Below are positions 15,275 to 25,118 of a DNA stretch of 64,000 bases, piece after piece (the first letter of the stretch is position 1; each line of letters opens with the position of its first letter). The notes under the pieces are model-generated. The model saw nothing but the letters and a program-made list of their open reading frames with translations. It was not told the origin of the DNA and made no database searches. The DNA is from a bacterium (GTDB lineage: Bacteria; Actinomycetota; Acidimicrobiia; Spongiisociales; UBA5794), in NCBI GenBank assembly GCA_024228555.1, contig JAAETI010000277.1, positions 1 through 64,000 on the forward strand, in the 5' to 3' direction. The translations under genes were made by a program, and so were the position numbers.

Positions 15275-16068
15275 CCCAGGACGTGGATCCGCGGCTGGCG
15301 AGAAGGCGGCGCCAAGTGCAGGAAGCTTCGGCACGTCGCCGATTGCGTTGGACCATCGGACTACTTTCACTTGCAGTAATGGTGGGACTCGTGGTTGCAG
15401 TTTTTCAGTCGTCGTGGTTTGCGGTCAGCAATGTGACCATCGAAGGCGCAAGTCGGGCACCGGTTGCTGCGATCATCGAGGACAGCGGCGTCACCGATGG
15501 TGTCGCGATCGTTTCTGTGCGGGCCGGTGAGATAGAGGAGCGTCTGCGGCAGGACCCTTGGATCGCAGAGGCGCAGGTTCGGGTTGTTTGGCCGAGGTCG
15601 ATCGAGGTAACGGTGGTCGAGTACATCCCGATGGCCCGCGTCGAGATGGGTGCAACGTTCGTGGTCAGCTCTGGCCAGGGTGCGGTGCTCACGGTAGGGG
15701 AGAACCTGGTTGAGCCGTACGTTGAGATAGATGCCGGAGTATTGCAACCGGGCGCAACCATCGAGGATCCATTGGTGCTTGGTGCGCTGGAATTCGTTGC
15801 TGCGCTTCCGTTGGAACTGAAGAGCGGTCTTACAGTTGAAAGCAACGGAGGTGACCTTGTCAGCCTCGTGGCCGGGCATGAAGTCATCCTTGGTTCGGCG
15901 CGCGACATGGCGCAAAAAGCAGTCACTCTTGCCGTCCTGCTTGCTGAGGATATGGAGCCCGGGGCGTCGATAAACCTGGTGTCACCGCTCCGTCCCGCGG
16001 TAACCAACCCTCAACCATTGGTTGAGACTTCCGAGGAAGTTACTAGTGAAGCACCGGCATCGAGCTAA
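15271..16068 (+). CDS. ftsQ: Cell division protein FtsQ/DivIB
   Basis: A 265-residue bitopic protein with a basic cytoplasmic head, one membrane segment (about residues 30-48, [20 protein letters not shown]), and a POTRA domain beginning [17 protein letters not shown], where the VxxVxVxG pattern is typical. The beta domain follows ([20 protein letters not shown]). A low-complexity tail ends the protein. FtsQ scaffolds FtsL and recruits late divisome proteins. It overlaps murB by ATGA and is 26 bases from the ftsZ ATG, where coupling is relaxed. Confidence 0.9.
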   Translation: MTQDVDPRLARRRRQVQEASARRRLRWTIGLLSLAVMVGLVVAVFQSSWFAVSNVTIEGASRAPVAAIIEDSGVTDGVAIVSVRAGEIEERLRQDPWIAEAQVRVVWPRSIEVTVVEYIPMARVEMGATFVVSSGQGAVLTVGENLVEPYVEIDAGVLQPGATIEDPLVLGALEFVAALPLELKSGLTVESNGGDLVSLVAGHEVILGSARDMAQKAVTLAVLLAEDMEPGASINLVSPLRPAVTNPQPLVETSEEVTSEAPASS

Positions 16069-16094
16069 GGTTTAGGTTGAGACAGGAGCTGGAG

Positions 16095-17159
16095 ATGGCG
16101 ACCAAAGAAATGAATCCACAGAATTACCTTGCAGTGATCAAGGTGGTCGGTGTCGGTGGGGGCGGCGTAAACGCGGTAAACCGGATGATTGATGCCGGCA
16201 TTCGCGGTGTCGAATTCATCGCGATCAACACCGATGCCCAGGCATTGCTGATGTCCGATGCGGACATGAAACTCGACATAGGCAGAGAGTCGACCCGCGG
16301 CCTTGGTGCCGGCGCCGATCCTGAGGTTGGGAGAGCCTCCGCTGAAGATCACCGCGACGAAATCGAGGATGCACTCGTCGGTGCGGACATGGTTTTCATC
16401 ACGGCAGGCGAGGGTGGTGGAACGGGTACCGGTGGCGCACCGATTGTTGCTGAAGTGGCCCGCTCGATAGGTGCGCTGACCGTTGGGGTCGTTACGCGTC
16501 CCTTTGGCTTTGAAGGACGACGTCGTTCCGTTCAAGCGGAGCAGGGCATCCAGGCCCTCAAAGAGGCCGTCGATACCCTCATCATCATTCCCAATGAACG
16601 GCTGCTCGAGATAGCCGATGAGCGGACCGGGGTGCTCGAGGCATTTGGAATGGCAGACCTCGTCCTGTCCAGTGGTGTTCGTGGCATCACCGACCTGATC
16701 ACGACTCCTGGTCTTATCAACGTTGACTTTGCCGACGTCAAGACCGTGATGACTGAGGCTGGCTCTGCGGTGATGGGTATTGGTTCTTCGACAGGCGAAA
16801 ACCGAGCTACACAGGCGGCCGATAAGGCCATCAGCTCGCCGCTGCTGGAGACATCGATGGAGGGTGCTCGCGGAGTGCTTCTGTCGATTTCCGGACCAGA
16901 AGACATGACCCTGCATGAGATTTCGACAGCCGCAACAATCATTTCGGATCACTGTGATTCGGATGCAAACATCATCTTTGGTGCGGTTGTCGACGAGGCG
17001 CTCGGCAGCGAGATGCGGGTGACTGTGATCGCCGCCGGCTTCGATCGTGACCGCAGATCGGCGACGCTTGGGTCGTCCTATCCCGAGTTCTCTGCACGGA
17101 GCCCACGCAAGGACCCGCCCGACGACGATCTGGACATCCCGGGCTTCGTCCACGGATGA
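16095..17159 (+). CDS. ftsZ: Cell division GTPase FtsZ
   Basis: The tubulin homologue that forms the Z ring. From ATG 16095, preceded by AGGAGCTGGAG, the product has 354 residues; an upstream TTG at 16077 would add six. GTP-binding motifs are [21 protein letters not shown], the tubulin signature [16 protein letters not shown] and [11 protein letters not shown]. The C-terminal linker is short and the end [10 protein letters not shown] matches the actinobacterial tail peptide that binds SepF. The stop overlaps pgeF by ATGA. Confidence 0.97.
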   Translation: MATKEMNPQNYLAVIKVVGVGGGGVNAVNRMIDAGIRGVEFIAINTDAQALLMSDADMKLDIGRESTRGLGAGADPEVGRASAEDHRDEIEDALVGADMVFITAGEGGGTGTGGAPIVAEVARSIGALTVGVVTRPFGFEGRRRSVQAEQGIQALKEAVDTLIIIPNERLLEIADERTGVLEAFGMADLVLSSGVRGITDLITTPGLINVDFADVKTVMTEAGSAVMGIGSSTGENRATQAADKAISSPLLETSMEGARGVLLSISGPEDMTLHEISTAATIISDHCDSDANIIFGAVVDEALGSEMRVTVIAAGFDRDRRSATLGSSYPEFSARSPRKDPPDDDLDIPGFVHG

Positions 17160-17785
17160 TTCGACCGCCGGGCTTCTCCGGTGCCGCGTTTGGCACCGCG
17201 GCGTCGGGGGACTTTCGCGTAGATCAGCAACGACGCAAAGATATCTCCAACGACCTTGCTATTCCTTCCGATTGGGCGTTCGTTCACCAGGTACATGGTG
17301 CGGCAGTCGTGCTTGCAACCCGATCAGGCAAACTCGGTGAAGCAGATGCGATCGTGACTTCTGATCCCGGCATCCCTGTTGCAATCGCAACTGCGGATTG
17401 CGTCCCGGTCATCGTCGAAGCCGACGGTGCCGTCGCGGTCGTGCACGCTGGCTGGCGCGGGGCCGCAGCCGGCATCGTTTCCGCGGCCATTGCGGCACTC
17501 GAGCAATCTGGGCACAGTCCCCGGCGCGCCGCGATCGGGCCATCGATCGGTCCATGCTGCTATGAGGTCGGGACAGAAGTCGCCGATCTGTTTCCCGGAT
17601 ATGTGGGAGCAACGACGTGGGGTTCGGTGAGCGTCGACATCGCTGGATACCTTCACGAACAACTCGGTGGGTTAGATGTGTGGCGATCAAGTGAGTGCAC
17701 TTACACGTCGGATGAGCTGCATTCGTGGCGTCGCGATCACACCAAGCAGAGACAGGTGACGGTGGCATGGTTGCCAAGAGACTGA
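17156..17785 (+). CDS. pgeF: Peptidoglycan editing factor PgeF (YfiH/YlmD laccase-domain family)
   Basis: A 209-residue protein with metal-site motifs of the PgeF family: [29 protein letters not shown] and [12 protein letters not shown]. PgeF is reported to remove misincorporated serine from UDP-MurNAc peptides; older annotation calls it polyphenol oxidase. Its position directly after ftsZ is usual in Actinobacteria and Firmicutes. It is somewhat shorter than many homologues (about 240 residues), with a compact N-terminus. The 3' end overlaps yggS by 19 bases. Confidence 0.9.
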   Translation: MIRPPGFSGAAFGTAASGDFRVDQQRRKDISNDLAIPSDWAFVHQVHGAAVVLATRSGKLGEADAIVTSDPGIPVAIATADCVPVIVEADGAVAVVHAGWRGAAAGIVSAAIAALEQSGHSPRRAAIGPSIGPCCYEVGTEVADLFPGYVGATTWGSVSVDIAGYLHEQLGGLDVWRSSECTYTSDELHSWRRDHTKQRQVTVAWLPRD

Positions 17786-18444
17786 GCGAGATCAGAGAGC
17801 GGGTCAGCGCCGCGGCGGGGCGAGTCGGTCGCAGGCCAAGCGAGGTCACGCTCGTCGCGGTTTCCAAGGGACACCCCGCTGATGCAATCCTTGAAGCGTA
17901 TGACGCAGGACAACGCGACTTCGGCGAGAACCGGGCTGCGGAACTTGCGGCCAAAGCCCCAGGACTACCACAAGACATCCGCTGGCACTTCATTGGATCG
18001 CTGCAAACAAGACAGGCAAAGATTGCCCGCCCTCATACCCACCTGCTGCACTCGCTTGATCGGGTCAGGCTGGCCAACTCGTGGGTGACAGAGGAAGGGG
18101 CACCGCCAGTGTTGCTCCAGGTGAACGTTGCCGGAGAGACCCAGAAACATGGGGCGGAGCCTGCACAGGTCGAAGAGCTCTTGGCCCACGCCGACGAGAT
18201 CGGCCTGGCCTGTCGGGGTCTGATGGTGATTCCTCCGTTTGCGGCCACGCCCGAGGACAGCAGGAAGTGGTTCGCAATTCTCTCCGAGATCCGTGACGGA
18301 TTGTTGGCCACCCATCCGCACCTGACCGACCTATCGATGGGCATGACCGATGACTTCGAAGTGGCGATCGAGGAAGGTGCAACCATCATACGCGTGGGAC
18401 GGGCTATCTTTGAGGCGTCGGGCGACCCGACAACGATTGATTGA
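17767..18444 (+). CDS. yggS: PLP homeostasis protein, YggS/PLPBP family
   Basis: A 225-residue alanine-racemase-fold protein that binds pyridoxal phosphate and helps keep vitamin B6 and amino-acid pools balanced. The lysine expected to hold PLP lies in LVAVSKGHPADAI; FGENRAAELAAKAP, WHFIGSLQTRQAK, GLMVIPPF and LSMGMTDDFEVAIEEGATIIRVGRAIF are classic family blocks. The open frame extends upstream to 17725, but the ATG at 17767 gives the conserved beginning [13 protein letters not shown]. It sits between pgeF and sepF as in many Gram-positives. Confidence 0.93.
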   Translation: MVAKRLSEIRERVSAAAGRVGRRPSEVTLVAVSKGHPADAILEAYDAGQRDFGENRAAELAAKAPGLPQDIRWHFIGSLQTRQAKIARPHTHLLHSLDRVRLANSWVTEEGAPPVLLQVNVAGETQKHGAEPAQVEELLAHADEIGLACRGLMVIPPFAATPEDSRKWFAILSEIRDGLLATHPHLTDLSMGMTDDFEVAIEEGATIIRVGRAIFEASGDPTTID

Positions 18445-18453
18445 GGACACACA

Positions 18454-19053
18454 ATGGCATCAATGTGGCAGAAGACGATGTTTTATCTCGGGCTCGTCGA
18501 CGACGAGGAGATCGAGGCTGCCGAGGCAGAGAAGAAGGATCCCCAGCAGCAGGTGAGGACCGTGGAAACACCGGCTCCCACGACGTCTGAACCTAAGACG
18601 ACGCGGACGTTCCGCGCTTCGAGTTCCGTAGCAGGCCGTCGCGTCGAGCCACCGGCTCCGGTGCGACGTCGCGTCTCCGAGAACGTAGAGCATGCTGAAG
18701 CCGGCGTGCTGGTCAGCAGTGGCGGTGGAGCGAGCTCCGGCCGGGAACGATCCCGCAGCAGCGAGGCCGAATCAATTGTCATCGAAGCGCGAACTCTCTC
18801 CGATGCGCAAACCCTTGCCGACCACATCCGAGAGGATCGTAGTGTCGTCTTGGATCTGCGCGATACAGAAACGGCCATGGTGCGGCGCCTTGTGGACTTC
18901 TCGAGCGGTCTCACGTATGCGCTCAATGGACGCATGATGAAGATCGCAACCGGAGTCATCCTGGTTGCACCAACGGGCACGTCGATTGGTGTAGAGGAAC
19001 GGCGACGGCTTGCCGCTCTGGGCCTGTATGACGCCTCCACGGCAAACGACTAA
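18454..19053 (+). CDS. sepF: Cell division protein SepF
   Basis: A 199-residue membrane-associated partner of FtsZ. The N-terminal MWQKTMFYLGLVDDEE is an amphipathic membrane-binding helix, followed by a charged linker of about 95 residues and the conserved core (VIEARTLSDAQTLADHI, DRSVVLDLRDTE, RRLVDFSSGLTYALNG, KIATGVILVAP). In Actinobacteria lacking FtsA, as here, SepF is the FtsZ membrane tether. The stop TAA shares its last A with the yggT ATG. Confidence 0.95.
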   Translation: MASMWQKTMFYLGLVDDEEIEAAEAEKKDPQQQVRTVETPAPTTSEPKTTRTFRASSSVAGRRVEPPAPVRRRVSENVEHAEAGVLVSSGGGASSGRERSRSSEAESIVIEARTLSDAQTLADHIREDRSVVLDLRDTETAMVRRLVDFSSGLTYALNGRMMKIATGVILVAPTGTSIGVEERRRLAALGLYDASTAND

Positions 19054-19319
19054 TGACAAGCGTCATCTGTGCGATTCTGAATCTGGCCTGGCTTGGACTG
19101 CTGGCATGGATCATCCTCAGTTATGTAGTCAATTTCGGGAAGCTCCCCTGGGGTCACCCAATTCGCAAGATCTACGATGCGATGTCGAACGTGATCAACC
19201 CGATCCTCATGCCCATTCGACGCATGCTCCCTCCAGTACGCGCCGGCTCCATGGGGCTCGATCTGTCGCCGATGGTCCTATTCCTCATCATCATTGTCCT
19301 GCAACGGATCGTTTGCTAG
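19053..19319 (+). CDS. YggT-family membrane protein
   Basis: An 88-residue protein with two hydrophobic segments, about residues 5-26 (AILNLAWLGLLAWIILSYVV) and 68-86 (LDLSPMVLFLIIIVLQRIV), separated by PWGHPIRKIYDAMSNVINPILMPIRRMLPP. The DPILxPIRR-like block and LDLSPMV are the YggT family signature. YggT proteins lie next to sepF and divIVA in Gram-positives and are thought to assist division or osmotic adaptation; the precise role is not established. Confidence 0.9.
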   Translation: MTSVICAILNLAWLGLLAWIILSYVVNFGKLPWGHPIRKIYDAMSNVINPILMPIRRMLPPVRAGSMGLDLSPMVLFLIIIVLQRIVC

Positions 19320-19386
19320 CGCCCTACGAGTCACTCCGCACCATGGCCTGGGTGCGTACGACGGTAAACGTGGGTACGATCTACCC

Positions 19387-20286
19387 ATGGGTATTACAAG
19401 CGAGGAAGCCAAGAGACTTCAGTTCTCCGGTAGCGAATACGCGTACGACGGCACCGAGGTCGAGGCATTTCGTCGTAGGGTCATTGCGGCACTCGAGACA
19501 TATGAGGCCTTGTCGGAGGGAGTCCACCATTCTCCCGACGAGTCTGACGAGGATCTGGCTTCCGCCCAGCGAGTCCGTCATCAGGCTGTTGAGCTTGCGG
19601 AACGCATGCTCCGTGACGTGATGGGATCCAGTGGTGATTCTGCCGGCGGTTTGGCCGCTTGGCAGGATGCCGCCATGTTGCGCGCTCTTGCCCAAGAGGA
19701 GATGGAGTTCGCGACCGAAGAGGCGAGGCGTCTCCCCGCCATCGCAGCTGCCGAGCGAGACGAGATCCGTGTCCAATACGCCGAAGAGCGCAAAGAGATG
19801 CGGAGCGAGCTACACAACGAACTACAAGCATCGCGCGATGCGGCGATGAGCGAGGCAGAAGAAATCCGCTCTCTTTCTCAGGACGAGGCAAACGAGATCG
19901 TGAAGAAGGCCGTGGAGCGAGCTGATCAATCGCAACGCAACGCTGCTGACGAAGTCAACCGGCTGCAAAGACGCATCGTGGTCCTTCATACAGCTCTGGC
20001 CGATGCCGAGTCCCGCTTCCGGAGACTCGCATCCACCGCCGCAAATGAGATCGGGACCCTGGCGGCCATTGCGGATCAGGATACGACAGACGATGCCGCG
20101 GAGTCAGCTCGCCCCGATCTGCACTTGGCCTCCGTCGATCTAACCGACGAGTCTCTCGGGACGCCGGCGGAGCCCGAGGACAGCGGCACGGAAGCTCCCG
20201 AGGTCGATCCTGAGGCCGGGTTCTATCAGAAGCGTCTTGCTGGACTCAGGGACCGTCTAGAGAAGAGCGGCCACCCTCCGTCGTAG
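19387..20286 (+). CDS. DivIVA-domain coiled-coil protein
   Basis: From the ATG at 19387 the product has 299 residues; the open frame reaches back to 19294 but the DivIVA-like beginning (ITSEEAKRLQFSGSEYAYDG with VEAFRRRVIAALE) starts at this ATG. A long coiled coil rich in charged residues follows (about residues 95-240), then an acidic tail. DivIVA/Wag31 proteins sense negative curvature at poles and septa and organise wall growth. The divergence from canonical DivIVA in the first 30 residues is notable. It converges on ileS with a 12-base gap. Confidence 0.78.
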   Translation: MGITSEEAKRLQFSGSEYAYDGTEVEAFRRRVIAALETYEALSEGVHHSPDESDEDLASAQRVRHQAVELAERMLRDVMGSSGDSAGGLAAWQDAAMLRALAQEEMEFATEEARRLPAIAAAERDEIRVQYAEERKEMRSELHNELQASRDAAMSEAEEIRSLSQDEANEIVKKAVERADQSQRNAADEVNRLQRRIVVLHTALADAESRFRRLASTAANEIGTLAAIADQDTTDDAAESARPDLHLASVDLTDESLGTPAEPEDSGTEAPEVDPEAGFYQKRLAGLRDRLEKSGHPPS

Positions 20287-20298
20287 CTTTGCGACCGG

Positions 20299-23200
20299 CT
20301 ACCCGATCTTCTGCAGAGACACCGTCAACTCGTGATCATTGATGGTCAGCTCAGCACGCTGCGCCTCATCGGCATGCTCTATTGAGGCCGCCAAGACCTC
20401 GCCTGCGATCAGGTCTGCATGTGCGGTGAACGCGGCGATTAGGTCGTCGGTCTCAGCGTGCCAGATCAAGGTGACTCGGTCGCTGACGTCCAGTCCGAGG
20501 CTGCGGCGCAGACCCTGGATCGAGCTGACCACCTCGCGGGCGACACCCTCGACCGCCAACTCCGGCGTGACGGAAACGTCCAGAGCGACAGACAGCGAGC
20601 CTTCAGCAGCGACTACCAAACCCTCCCGTGGTTTGCGACGGACGACGACGTCGGTTGCGGTGATCTTGGTGTCGGCAACTGTATGCGAGCCACCGTCCAG
20701 GAGACCCGACACAGCTTCATGAGGCAGCTGGGCAATCTCGGCCGCGACCGCTTTTGTCGCGGGACCCAAGCGGGGCCCGAGCGTCTTGAAGTTCGCCTGT
20801 GCCGTCAAATGGACCAGATGATCCTCAACCGAATCGATCCTCACTTCGGCAACGTTCATTTCCTCGGCGATTAGTGCTTCATGCGAAGAGATCGCCGCGG
20901 CGATCGTGGCATCGCGAGTAATGACGGTCAACGTAGAGAGGGGTTGGCGAACCTTCACCTCATTCCGCTTGCGCAGACCGTGACCCAAGGTCACGATGGT
21001 GCGTACCGTTTCCATGTCTCTCTCGAGATCCTTGTCGATGGTTGTTGCATCGGCCACCGGGTAGTCGGTGTGGTGGACGCTCTGCGGCGAAGCCTCATCC
21101 AGATTCCTGACAAGACGCTGGTAGAGCTCCTCCGCTATGAAAGGCAGGACGGGGGCCGCAACTTTGGCAAAGGTGACCAACACTTCATAGAGCGTCGCAA
21201 AAGCCGTGATCTTGTCGCTGTCGTCGCCGGTACCGCGCTGCGACCAGAAGCGGCGACGGGATCGACGGATGTACCAATTGGTGAGGTCGTCGATGAACCC
21301 GAGAATCGGTGGGATCACGTTGTAGAGCCTGTAGTCCTCCATTTCACTGTTGACACGGGAAATGAGGCTCTGCAGAACCGACAGGATCCATCGGTCGATC
21401 TCGGTGCGCTCCGCCGGCGGAGCGGCGTCTGTGATGTCTGCAAGCGTGATGCCGTCGGCTTCGGCGTAGGTCGTGAAGAACGAATATGCGTTCCAGAAAG
21501 GGAGGAGGACAGTCCGTACCACCTCACGCACGCCACTCTCGGAGAATCGCAGCGGGTCGGCCTTGACCACAGGGGAGTTGATCAGATAGGCACGCAGCGC
21601 ATCGGCCCCGAACTCGTCAAGCACATGGCTGGGATCGGGATAGTTCTTGAGGCTTTTGGACATCTTGCGGCCGTCTTCTGCCAGGATCATCCCGGTGACG
21701 ATGCAGTTCTGAAAAGGAGCTTCGTCGAACAACGCCGAACCGAGTACGACCAGCGTGTAGAACCAGCCACGGGTTTGATCGAGTCCCTCAGCAATGAAGT
21801 TGGCCGGGTAACGCCTCGAGAAGCGCTCCTCGTTTTCGAACGGGTAGTGGATCTGGGCGTACGGCATTGAGCCCGACTCGAACCAGCAGTCCAGAACCTC
21901 GGGCACCCTGACCATCAATCCATCGCAGCTGGCGCAAGGGAAAGTCACATCGTCGACGAAGTGCTTGTGGAGATCATCGACCCACTGTCCCGACAAGTCC
22001 TTGAGCTCCTCTCTCGAGCCGACACACTCCTGCTCATCGCACGAGTCGCACTCCCATACTGGGATACAGCTACCCCAGTAGCGGTTGCGGCTGATTGCCC
22101 AGTCCCTGGCACCTTCTAGCCAGTTGCCGAAGCGACGGTCACCAACGGCTTCGGGGACCCAATGGATGTCCTTGTTGATTTCAACCATGCGGTCGCGGAA
22201 CGACTCGACATTGACGAACCACGTTGGGATCGCTTTGTAGATGAGGGGTGTGCCCGTCCGCCAACAGAACGGATACGAGTGGCGGATTTGCTCGTGGCGG
22301 ACGATCGCCTGCCGGTCCTTGAGGATGCGGACCAGGGTTGCATCAGCATCCTTGACATTCTTGCCTGCAACGTCAGGAACCTGGTCGGTGAAGAGCGCCT
22401 CAGCATCGACCGGGTCAACCAGCACATCGAGACCTGCAGCATTGAGAGCGTAGAAATCGGCCTCGCCGTACGCAGGTGCCATATGCACCAACCCCGTGCC
22501 TTCCTCTGTGGTGACGTCATCGCTCTCCAGGACACGGAACGCTCCTCTGTCGCGCTCCTTGCCGAAGTAGTCGAATGGAGGGACGTATTCGAGGCCAACC
22601 AGCTCTAGGCCGGTGGCGCGTCCTACGACTTCGGCGCTTTCGTCGAAGTACTTGTCGAAGAGGCGCTCGGCGAGCCAGTAGGTGCCGTCGAGACCGCCGA
22701 TGCTTCCCGCAACCCGCAAATACTCAATGTCGGCGCCGGCGGCGACGGCCAGGTTTGCAGGCAGCGTCCACGGGGTGGTTGTCCAGATCAGGAGATAGTC
22801 ACCGGCAACCGCGGGCCCGTGATCGCTCGGAACCTCGAGTCGCACGGTGATGGCGGGGTCGTCCACGTCGCGATAGTCGAGATTCGCTTCGAAATTGGAA
22901 AGGGGAGTGGTCGCACCGTAGGAGTAGGGCAGTACCTTGAAGTCCTTGTAGATCAAACCCTTTTCCCATAGCGCCTTGAATACCCACCAGACACTCTCCA
23001 TGAATTCGACATCCATGGTCTTGTAGTCGTTTTCGAAATCGATCCAACGGCCGATCCGCTTTGTGATGATCTCCCAGTCGTCTGTTGTGGCCTGCACCAT
23101 GGTGCGACAGGCTTCATTGAAACTGCCGACGCCATACTCGAGGATCTGGCGCGGGCCGGAGACACCAAGTTGCTTCTCGACTTCCATCTCAACGGGGAGC

Positions 23201-23499
23201 CCGTGGACATCCCAACCGAACTGCCGCTCGACCCGATGGCCGCGCATGGTCCAGTAGCGGGGGACGATGTCCTTTACGACACCCTGCAAGATATGGCCGT
23301 AGTGGGGGCTTCCTGTGGCGAACGGTGGGCCGTCGTAGAACGTGTACTCGGCGTCGGCCGGGCGGAGATCGACGGACTGCTGGAAGGCATCGGTTGCTTC
23401 CCAGTACTCGAGGATCTTGGCATCAAGTCTCGGGAGGTCGAGATGAGATTCGGCGCGCGAGAAGTCGCCGCTCGGGTCGCTGTTGGGGGTTGTATCCAC
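20299..23499 (-). CDS. ileS: Isoleucyl-tRNA synthetase (long, eukaryote-like type)
   Basis: A 1066-residue class I synthetase charging tRNA-Ile. The HIGH box appears as GSPHYGHILQG, the second signature as KMSKSLKNYPDP. The segment GHRVERQFGWDVHGLPVEME and the length are characteristic of the clade shared with eukaryotes and Mycobacterium, which is often insensitive to mupirocin (inference). The CP1 editing domain is present between the signatures. The start is GTG at 23499 with AGGACC upstream. The gene is on the opposite strand to the dcw operon and has a T-box leader. Confidence 0.97.
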   Translation of the reverse strand: MDTTPNSDPSGDFSRAESHLDLPRLDAKILEYWEATDAFQQSVDLRPADAEYTFYDGPPFATGSPHYGHILQGVVKDIVPRYWTMRGHRVERQFGWDVHGLPVEMEVEKQLGVSGPRQILEYGVGSFNEACRTMVQATTDDWEIITKRIGRWIDFENDYKTMDVEFMESVWWVFKALWEKGLIYKDFKVLPYSYGATTPLSNFEANLDYRDVDDPAITVRLEVPSDHGPAVAGDYLLIWTTTPWTLPANLAVAAGADIEYLRVAGSIGGLDGTYWLAERLFDKYFDESAEVVGRATGLELVGLEYVPPFDYFGKERDRGAFRVLESDDVTTEEGTGLVHMAPAYGEADFYALNAAGLDVLVDPVDAEALFTDQVPDVAGKNVKDADATLVRILKDRQAIVRHEQIRHSYPFCWRTGTPLIYKAIPTWFVNVESFRDRMVEINKDIHWVPEAVGDRRFGNWLEGARDWAISRNRYWGSCIPVWECDSCDEQECVGSREELKDLSGQWVDDLHKHFVDDVTFPCASCDGLMVRVPEVLDCWFESGSMPYAQIHYPFENEERFSRRYPANFIAEGLDQTRGWFYTLVVLGSALFDEAPFQNCIVTGMILAEDGRKMSKSLKNYPDPSHVLDEFGADALRAYLINSPVVKADPLRFSESGVREVVRTVLLPFWNAYSFFTTYAEADGITLADITDAAPPAERTEIDRWILSVLQSLISRVNSEMEDYRLYNVIPPILGFIDDLTNWYIRRSRRRFWSQRGTGDDSDKITAFATLYEVLVTFAKVAAPVLPFIAEELYQRLVRNLDEASPQSVHHTDYPVADATTIDKDLERDMETVRTIVTLGHGLRKRNEVKVRQPLSTLTVITRDATIAAAISSHEALIAEEMNVAEVRIDSVEDHLVHLTAQANFKTLGPRLGPATKAVAAEIAQLPHEAVSGLLDGGSHTVADTKITATDVVVRRKPREGLVVAAEGSLSVALDVSVTPELAVEGVAREVVSSIQGLRRSLGLDVSDRVTLIWHAETDDLIAAFTAHADLIAGEVLAASIEHADEAQRAELTINDHELTVSLQKIG

Positions 23500-23504
23500 G
23501 TCTG

Positions 23505-23722
23505 GGTCCTTGATGAAGATCGTTCAGTTCTCCACCGGGACGGGGTTTCCCGCGGTACCACCCGGCTTGCCAGGATTCCTGGCCGCTCATTGAACCCATG
23601 TCGGAGGGGGTTACCGGCGAGTTCTACCTCCGGATTGCTCCGGTCTCTTCTCGCGGCTTGGAGGTGATATCGCCGCAAGCCGGCGGCCTCGTCGTAGCCG
23701 TGGGCGGAGATAGTACACCTTT
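23505..23722 (-). promoter_or_regulatory. T-box leader of ileS, isoleucine specifier
   Basis: On the minus strand GGGTGGTACCGCG (23563-23551) is the universally conserved T-box element that pairs with the tRNA 3' end. Upstream, AGGT (23720-23717) and ACCT (23665-23662) can close a very short stem I whose 3' side carries AUC at 23668-23666 followed by A, an isoleucine codon in specifier position. No run of T follows the T-box stem and the Shine-Dalgarno AGGACC lies just downstream, so control of translation initiation is more likely than termination, as described for actinobacterial ileS leaders with ultrashort stem I. Confidence 0.88.
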
Positions 23723-23725
23723 GCG

Positions 23726-23920
23726 GGCCGATTTGAAGCGACAATCGAGTCGGAAGCGGCTCCTCGTCGAAGGAGCCACATCTCCGGTCGATGTGTGCGG
23801 TTTGTGGACGGAGACGGCCGAATCAACCGTTTCTCGTGGCAACAGGGGACACTCTCTTAAGTGGGGTCGGGTGGAGCCGACAGGCTGCGGTGTAAGGACC
23901 CGACGGCGGACTGGTTTGCT
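23726..23920. other. Intergenic region between ileS leader and HDOD regulator gene
   Basis: About 195 bases that must hold the divergent promoters for the T-box transcript and the regulator gene. A short inverted repeat GTCGG/CCGAC lies at 23866-23881. I see no convincing -35/-10 pairs and no coding potential. Confidence 0.4.
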
Positions 23921-25117
23921 ATGACACACGTTCTTTTTGTTGACGATGACGAGCGGGTCCTGCGCGGAATCCGTCGCACCATGCGTACGACACACCCCGA
24001 CTGGGAGATGTCGTTTGCCGCAGACAGCGACGCTGCGCTTGACCACCTGGAGGAGACCGGTGCTGACGTAATTGTCAGCGACGCGCAGATGCCGGGCGTC
24101 GATGGCCTGGCCCTGCTGCAGCTGGTGCGAATGCGCCACCCCGAAACAGCACGAATCATGCTGACCGGCCAGGTGAAGAAGGACCAGACCTACGAGGCCG
24201 TCGGTTTGGTGCATCAATTCCTAGCAAAGCCATGCCCTCCCGAGGAGCTGCAGGCAGCAATCGACAGGGCTCTGCACCTCCGTGCGCTTCTTGACGATCC
24301 AACCTTGCGCAGCGTGGTATCTCGCATGCGGGCACTGCCCAGCCAGCCCGATGTGTACACGCGTCTGATGCGTGCGGTCCGTTCCGAAGAAGTCGGCATG
24401 GAAGATATCGCGGCCATCGTTGAAGAGAATCCGAGCGTTGCTGCTCGCGTGCTGCAGCTGGTCAATTCAGCGTTCTTCGGTCTGCCCCGCCCGACCGCCA
24501 GCATCAAAGAGGCCGTTGTCTTCATCGGCACCAAGACGCTGCGCACTCTCGTACTGAGTGTCGAATCCTTCCGCGATCTAGAGCTCGGAGCAAGTGAGCA
24601 TGGTCTCAACGCGACTGCCCTCCAAGAGCATGCGGTGATGACCGGTCGGCTTGCCGCCGAGATGGTCACTGTTACCGACCGCGAGGCCGCCTATTCAGCA
24701 GGCCTTCTCCACAGTATTGGAATTCTGGTTCTCGCCTCCCAGCTCCCGGACGAGTGGAGCAGAATTCTTGACGAAGCTCATTCCCAGCAGCGCAGCCTGC
24801 TCGATGTTGAACGCCTTGTCCTGGGTGTTGATCACGGTCAGGTGGCAGCAGCCTTGCTCAGCCTGTGGGGTCTCCCTCACGACGTTATTGAGGCGGTCGC
24901 CCAGCACCTGCACCCGGCACCCGTTGCCGGTTTTGGCGGCAAATTGGTCGGCGTTGCCCATGTAGCTTCCAGGCTATCCGACGAGATCAGTCACAAGTAC
25001 GTCGATGGAATCCCTGGTACTCCTCTGGATCTCGAGTACCTGAGGGCAGACGGTTCTGCTGAGTCCTTGGATGACTGGCGCTACCTCGCCGAGCAGATCG
25101 CGGACGGAGACGCCTGA
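23921..25117 (+). CDS. Response regulator with C-terminal HDOD domain
   Basis: From ATG 23921 the product has 398 residues; the frame extends back to 23861 without receiver homology. A receiver domain (about 1-120) shows HVLFVDDDERVLRGI, phosphoacceptor aspartate in VIVSDAQMPGVDG and the FLAKPCPPEEL end typical of receivers fused to HD-type output domains. An HDOD domain (about 140-350) follows with VLQLVNSAFFGLPRP and VFIGTKTLRTLVLS. HDOD domains resemble HD hydrolases but usually lack metal ligands and act in signalling by protein contacts. Two bases separate it from the next receiver gene, so the regulators form one operon. No kinase is adjacent. Confidence 0.88.
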   Translation: MTHVLFVDDDERVLRGIRRTMRTTHPDWEMSFAADSDAALDHLEETGADVIVSDAQMPGVDGLALLQLVRMRHPETARIMLTGQVKKDQTYEAVGLVHQFLAKPCPPEELQAAIDRALHLRALLDDPTLRSVVSRMRALPSQPDVYTRLMRAVRSEEVGMEDIAAIVEENPSVAARVLQLVNSAFFGLPRPTASIKEAVVFIGTKTLRTLVLSVESFRDLELGASEHGLNATALQEHAVMTGRLAAEMVTVTDREAAYSAGLLHSIGILVLASQLPDEWSRILDEAHSQQRSLLDVERLVLGVDHGQVAAALLSLWGLPHDVIEAVAQHLHPAPVAGFGGKLVGVAHVASRLSDEISHKYVDGIPGTPLDLEYLRADGSAESLDDWRYLAEQIADGDA

Positions 25118-25118
25118 C

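Noticed and set aside
16065-17153. 362-residue open frame antisense to ftsZ
   Set aside because: It mirrors the whole ftsZ gene, has no domain features, and arises from the codon bias of the real gene on the other strand.
23861-23920. Upstream extension of the HDOD regulator
   Set aside because: The 20 added residues (MGSGGADRLRCKDPTADWFA) have no receiver homology, and the receiver begins at ATG 23921.
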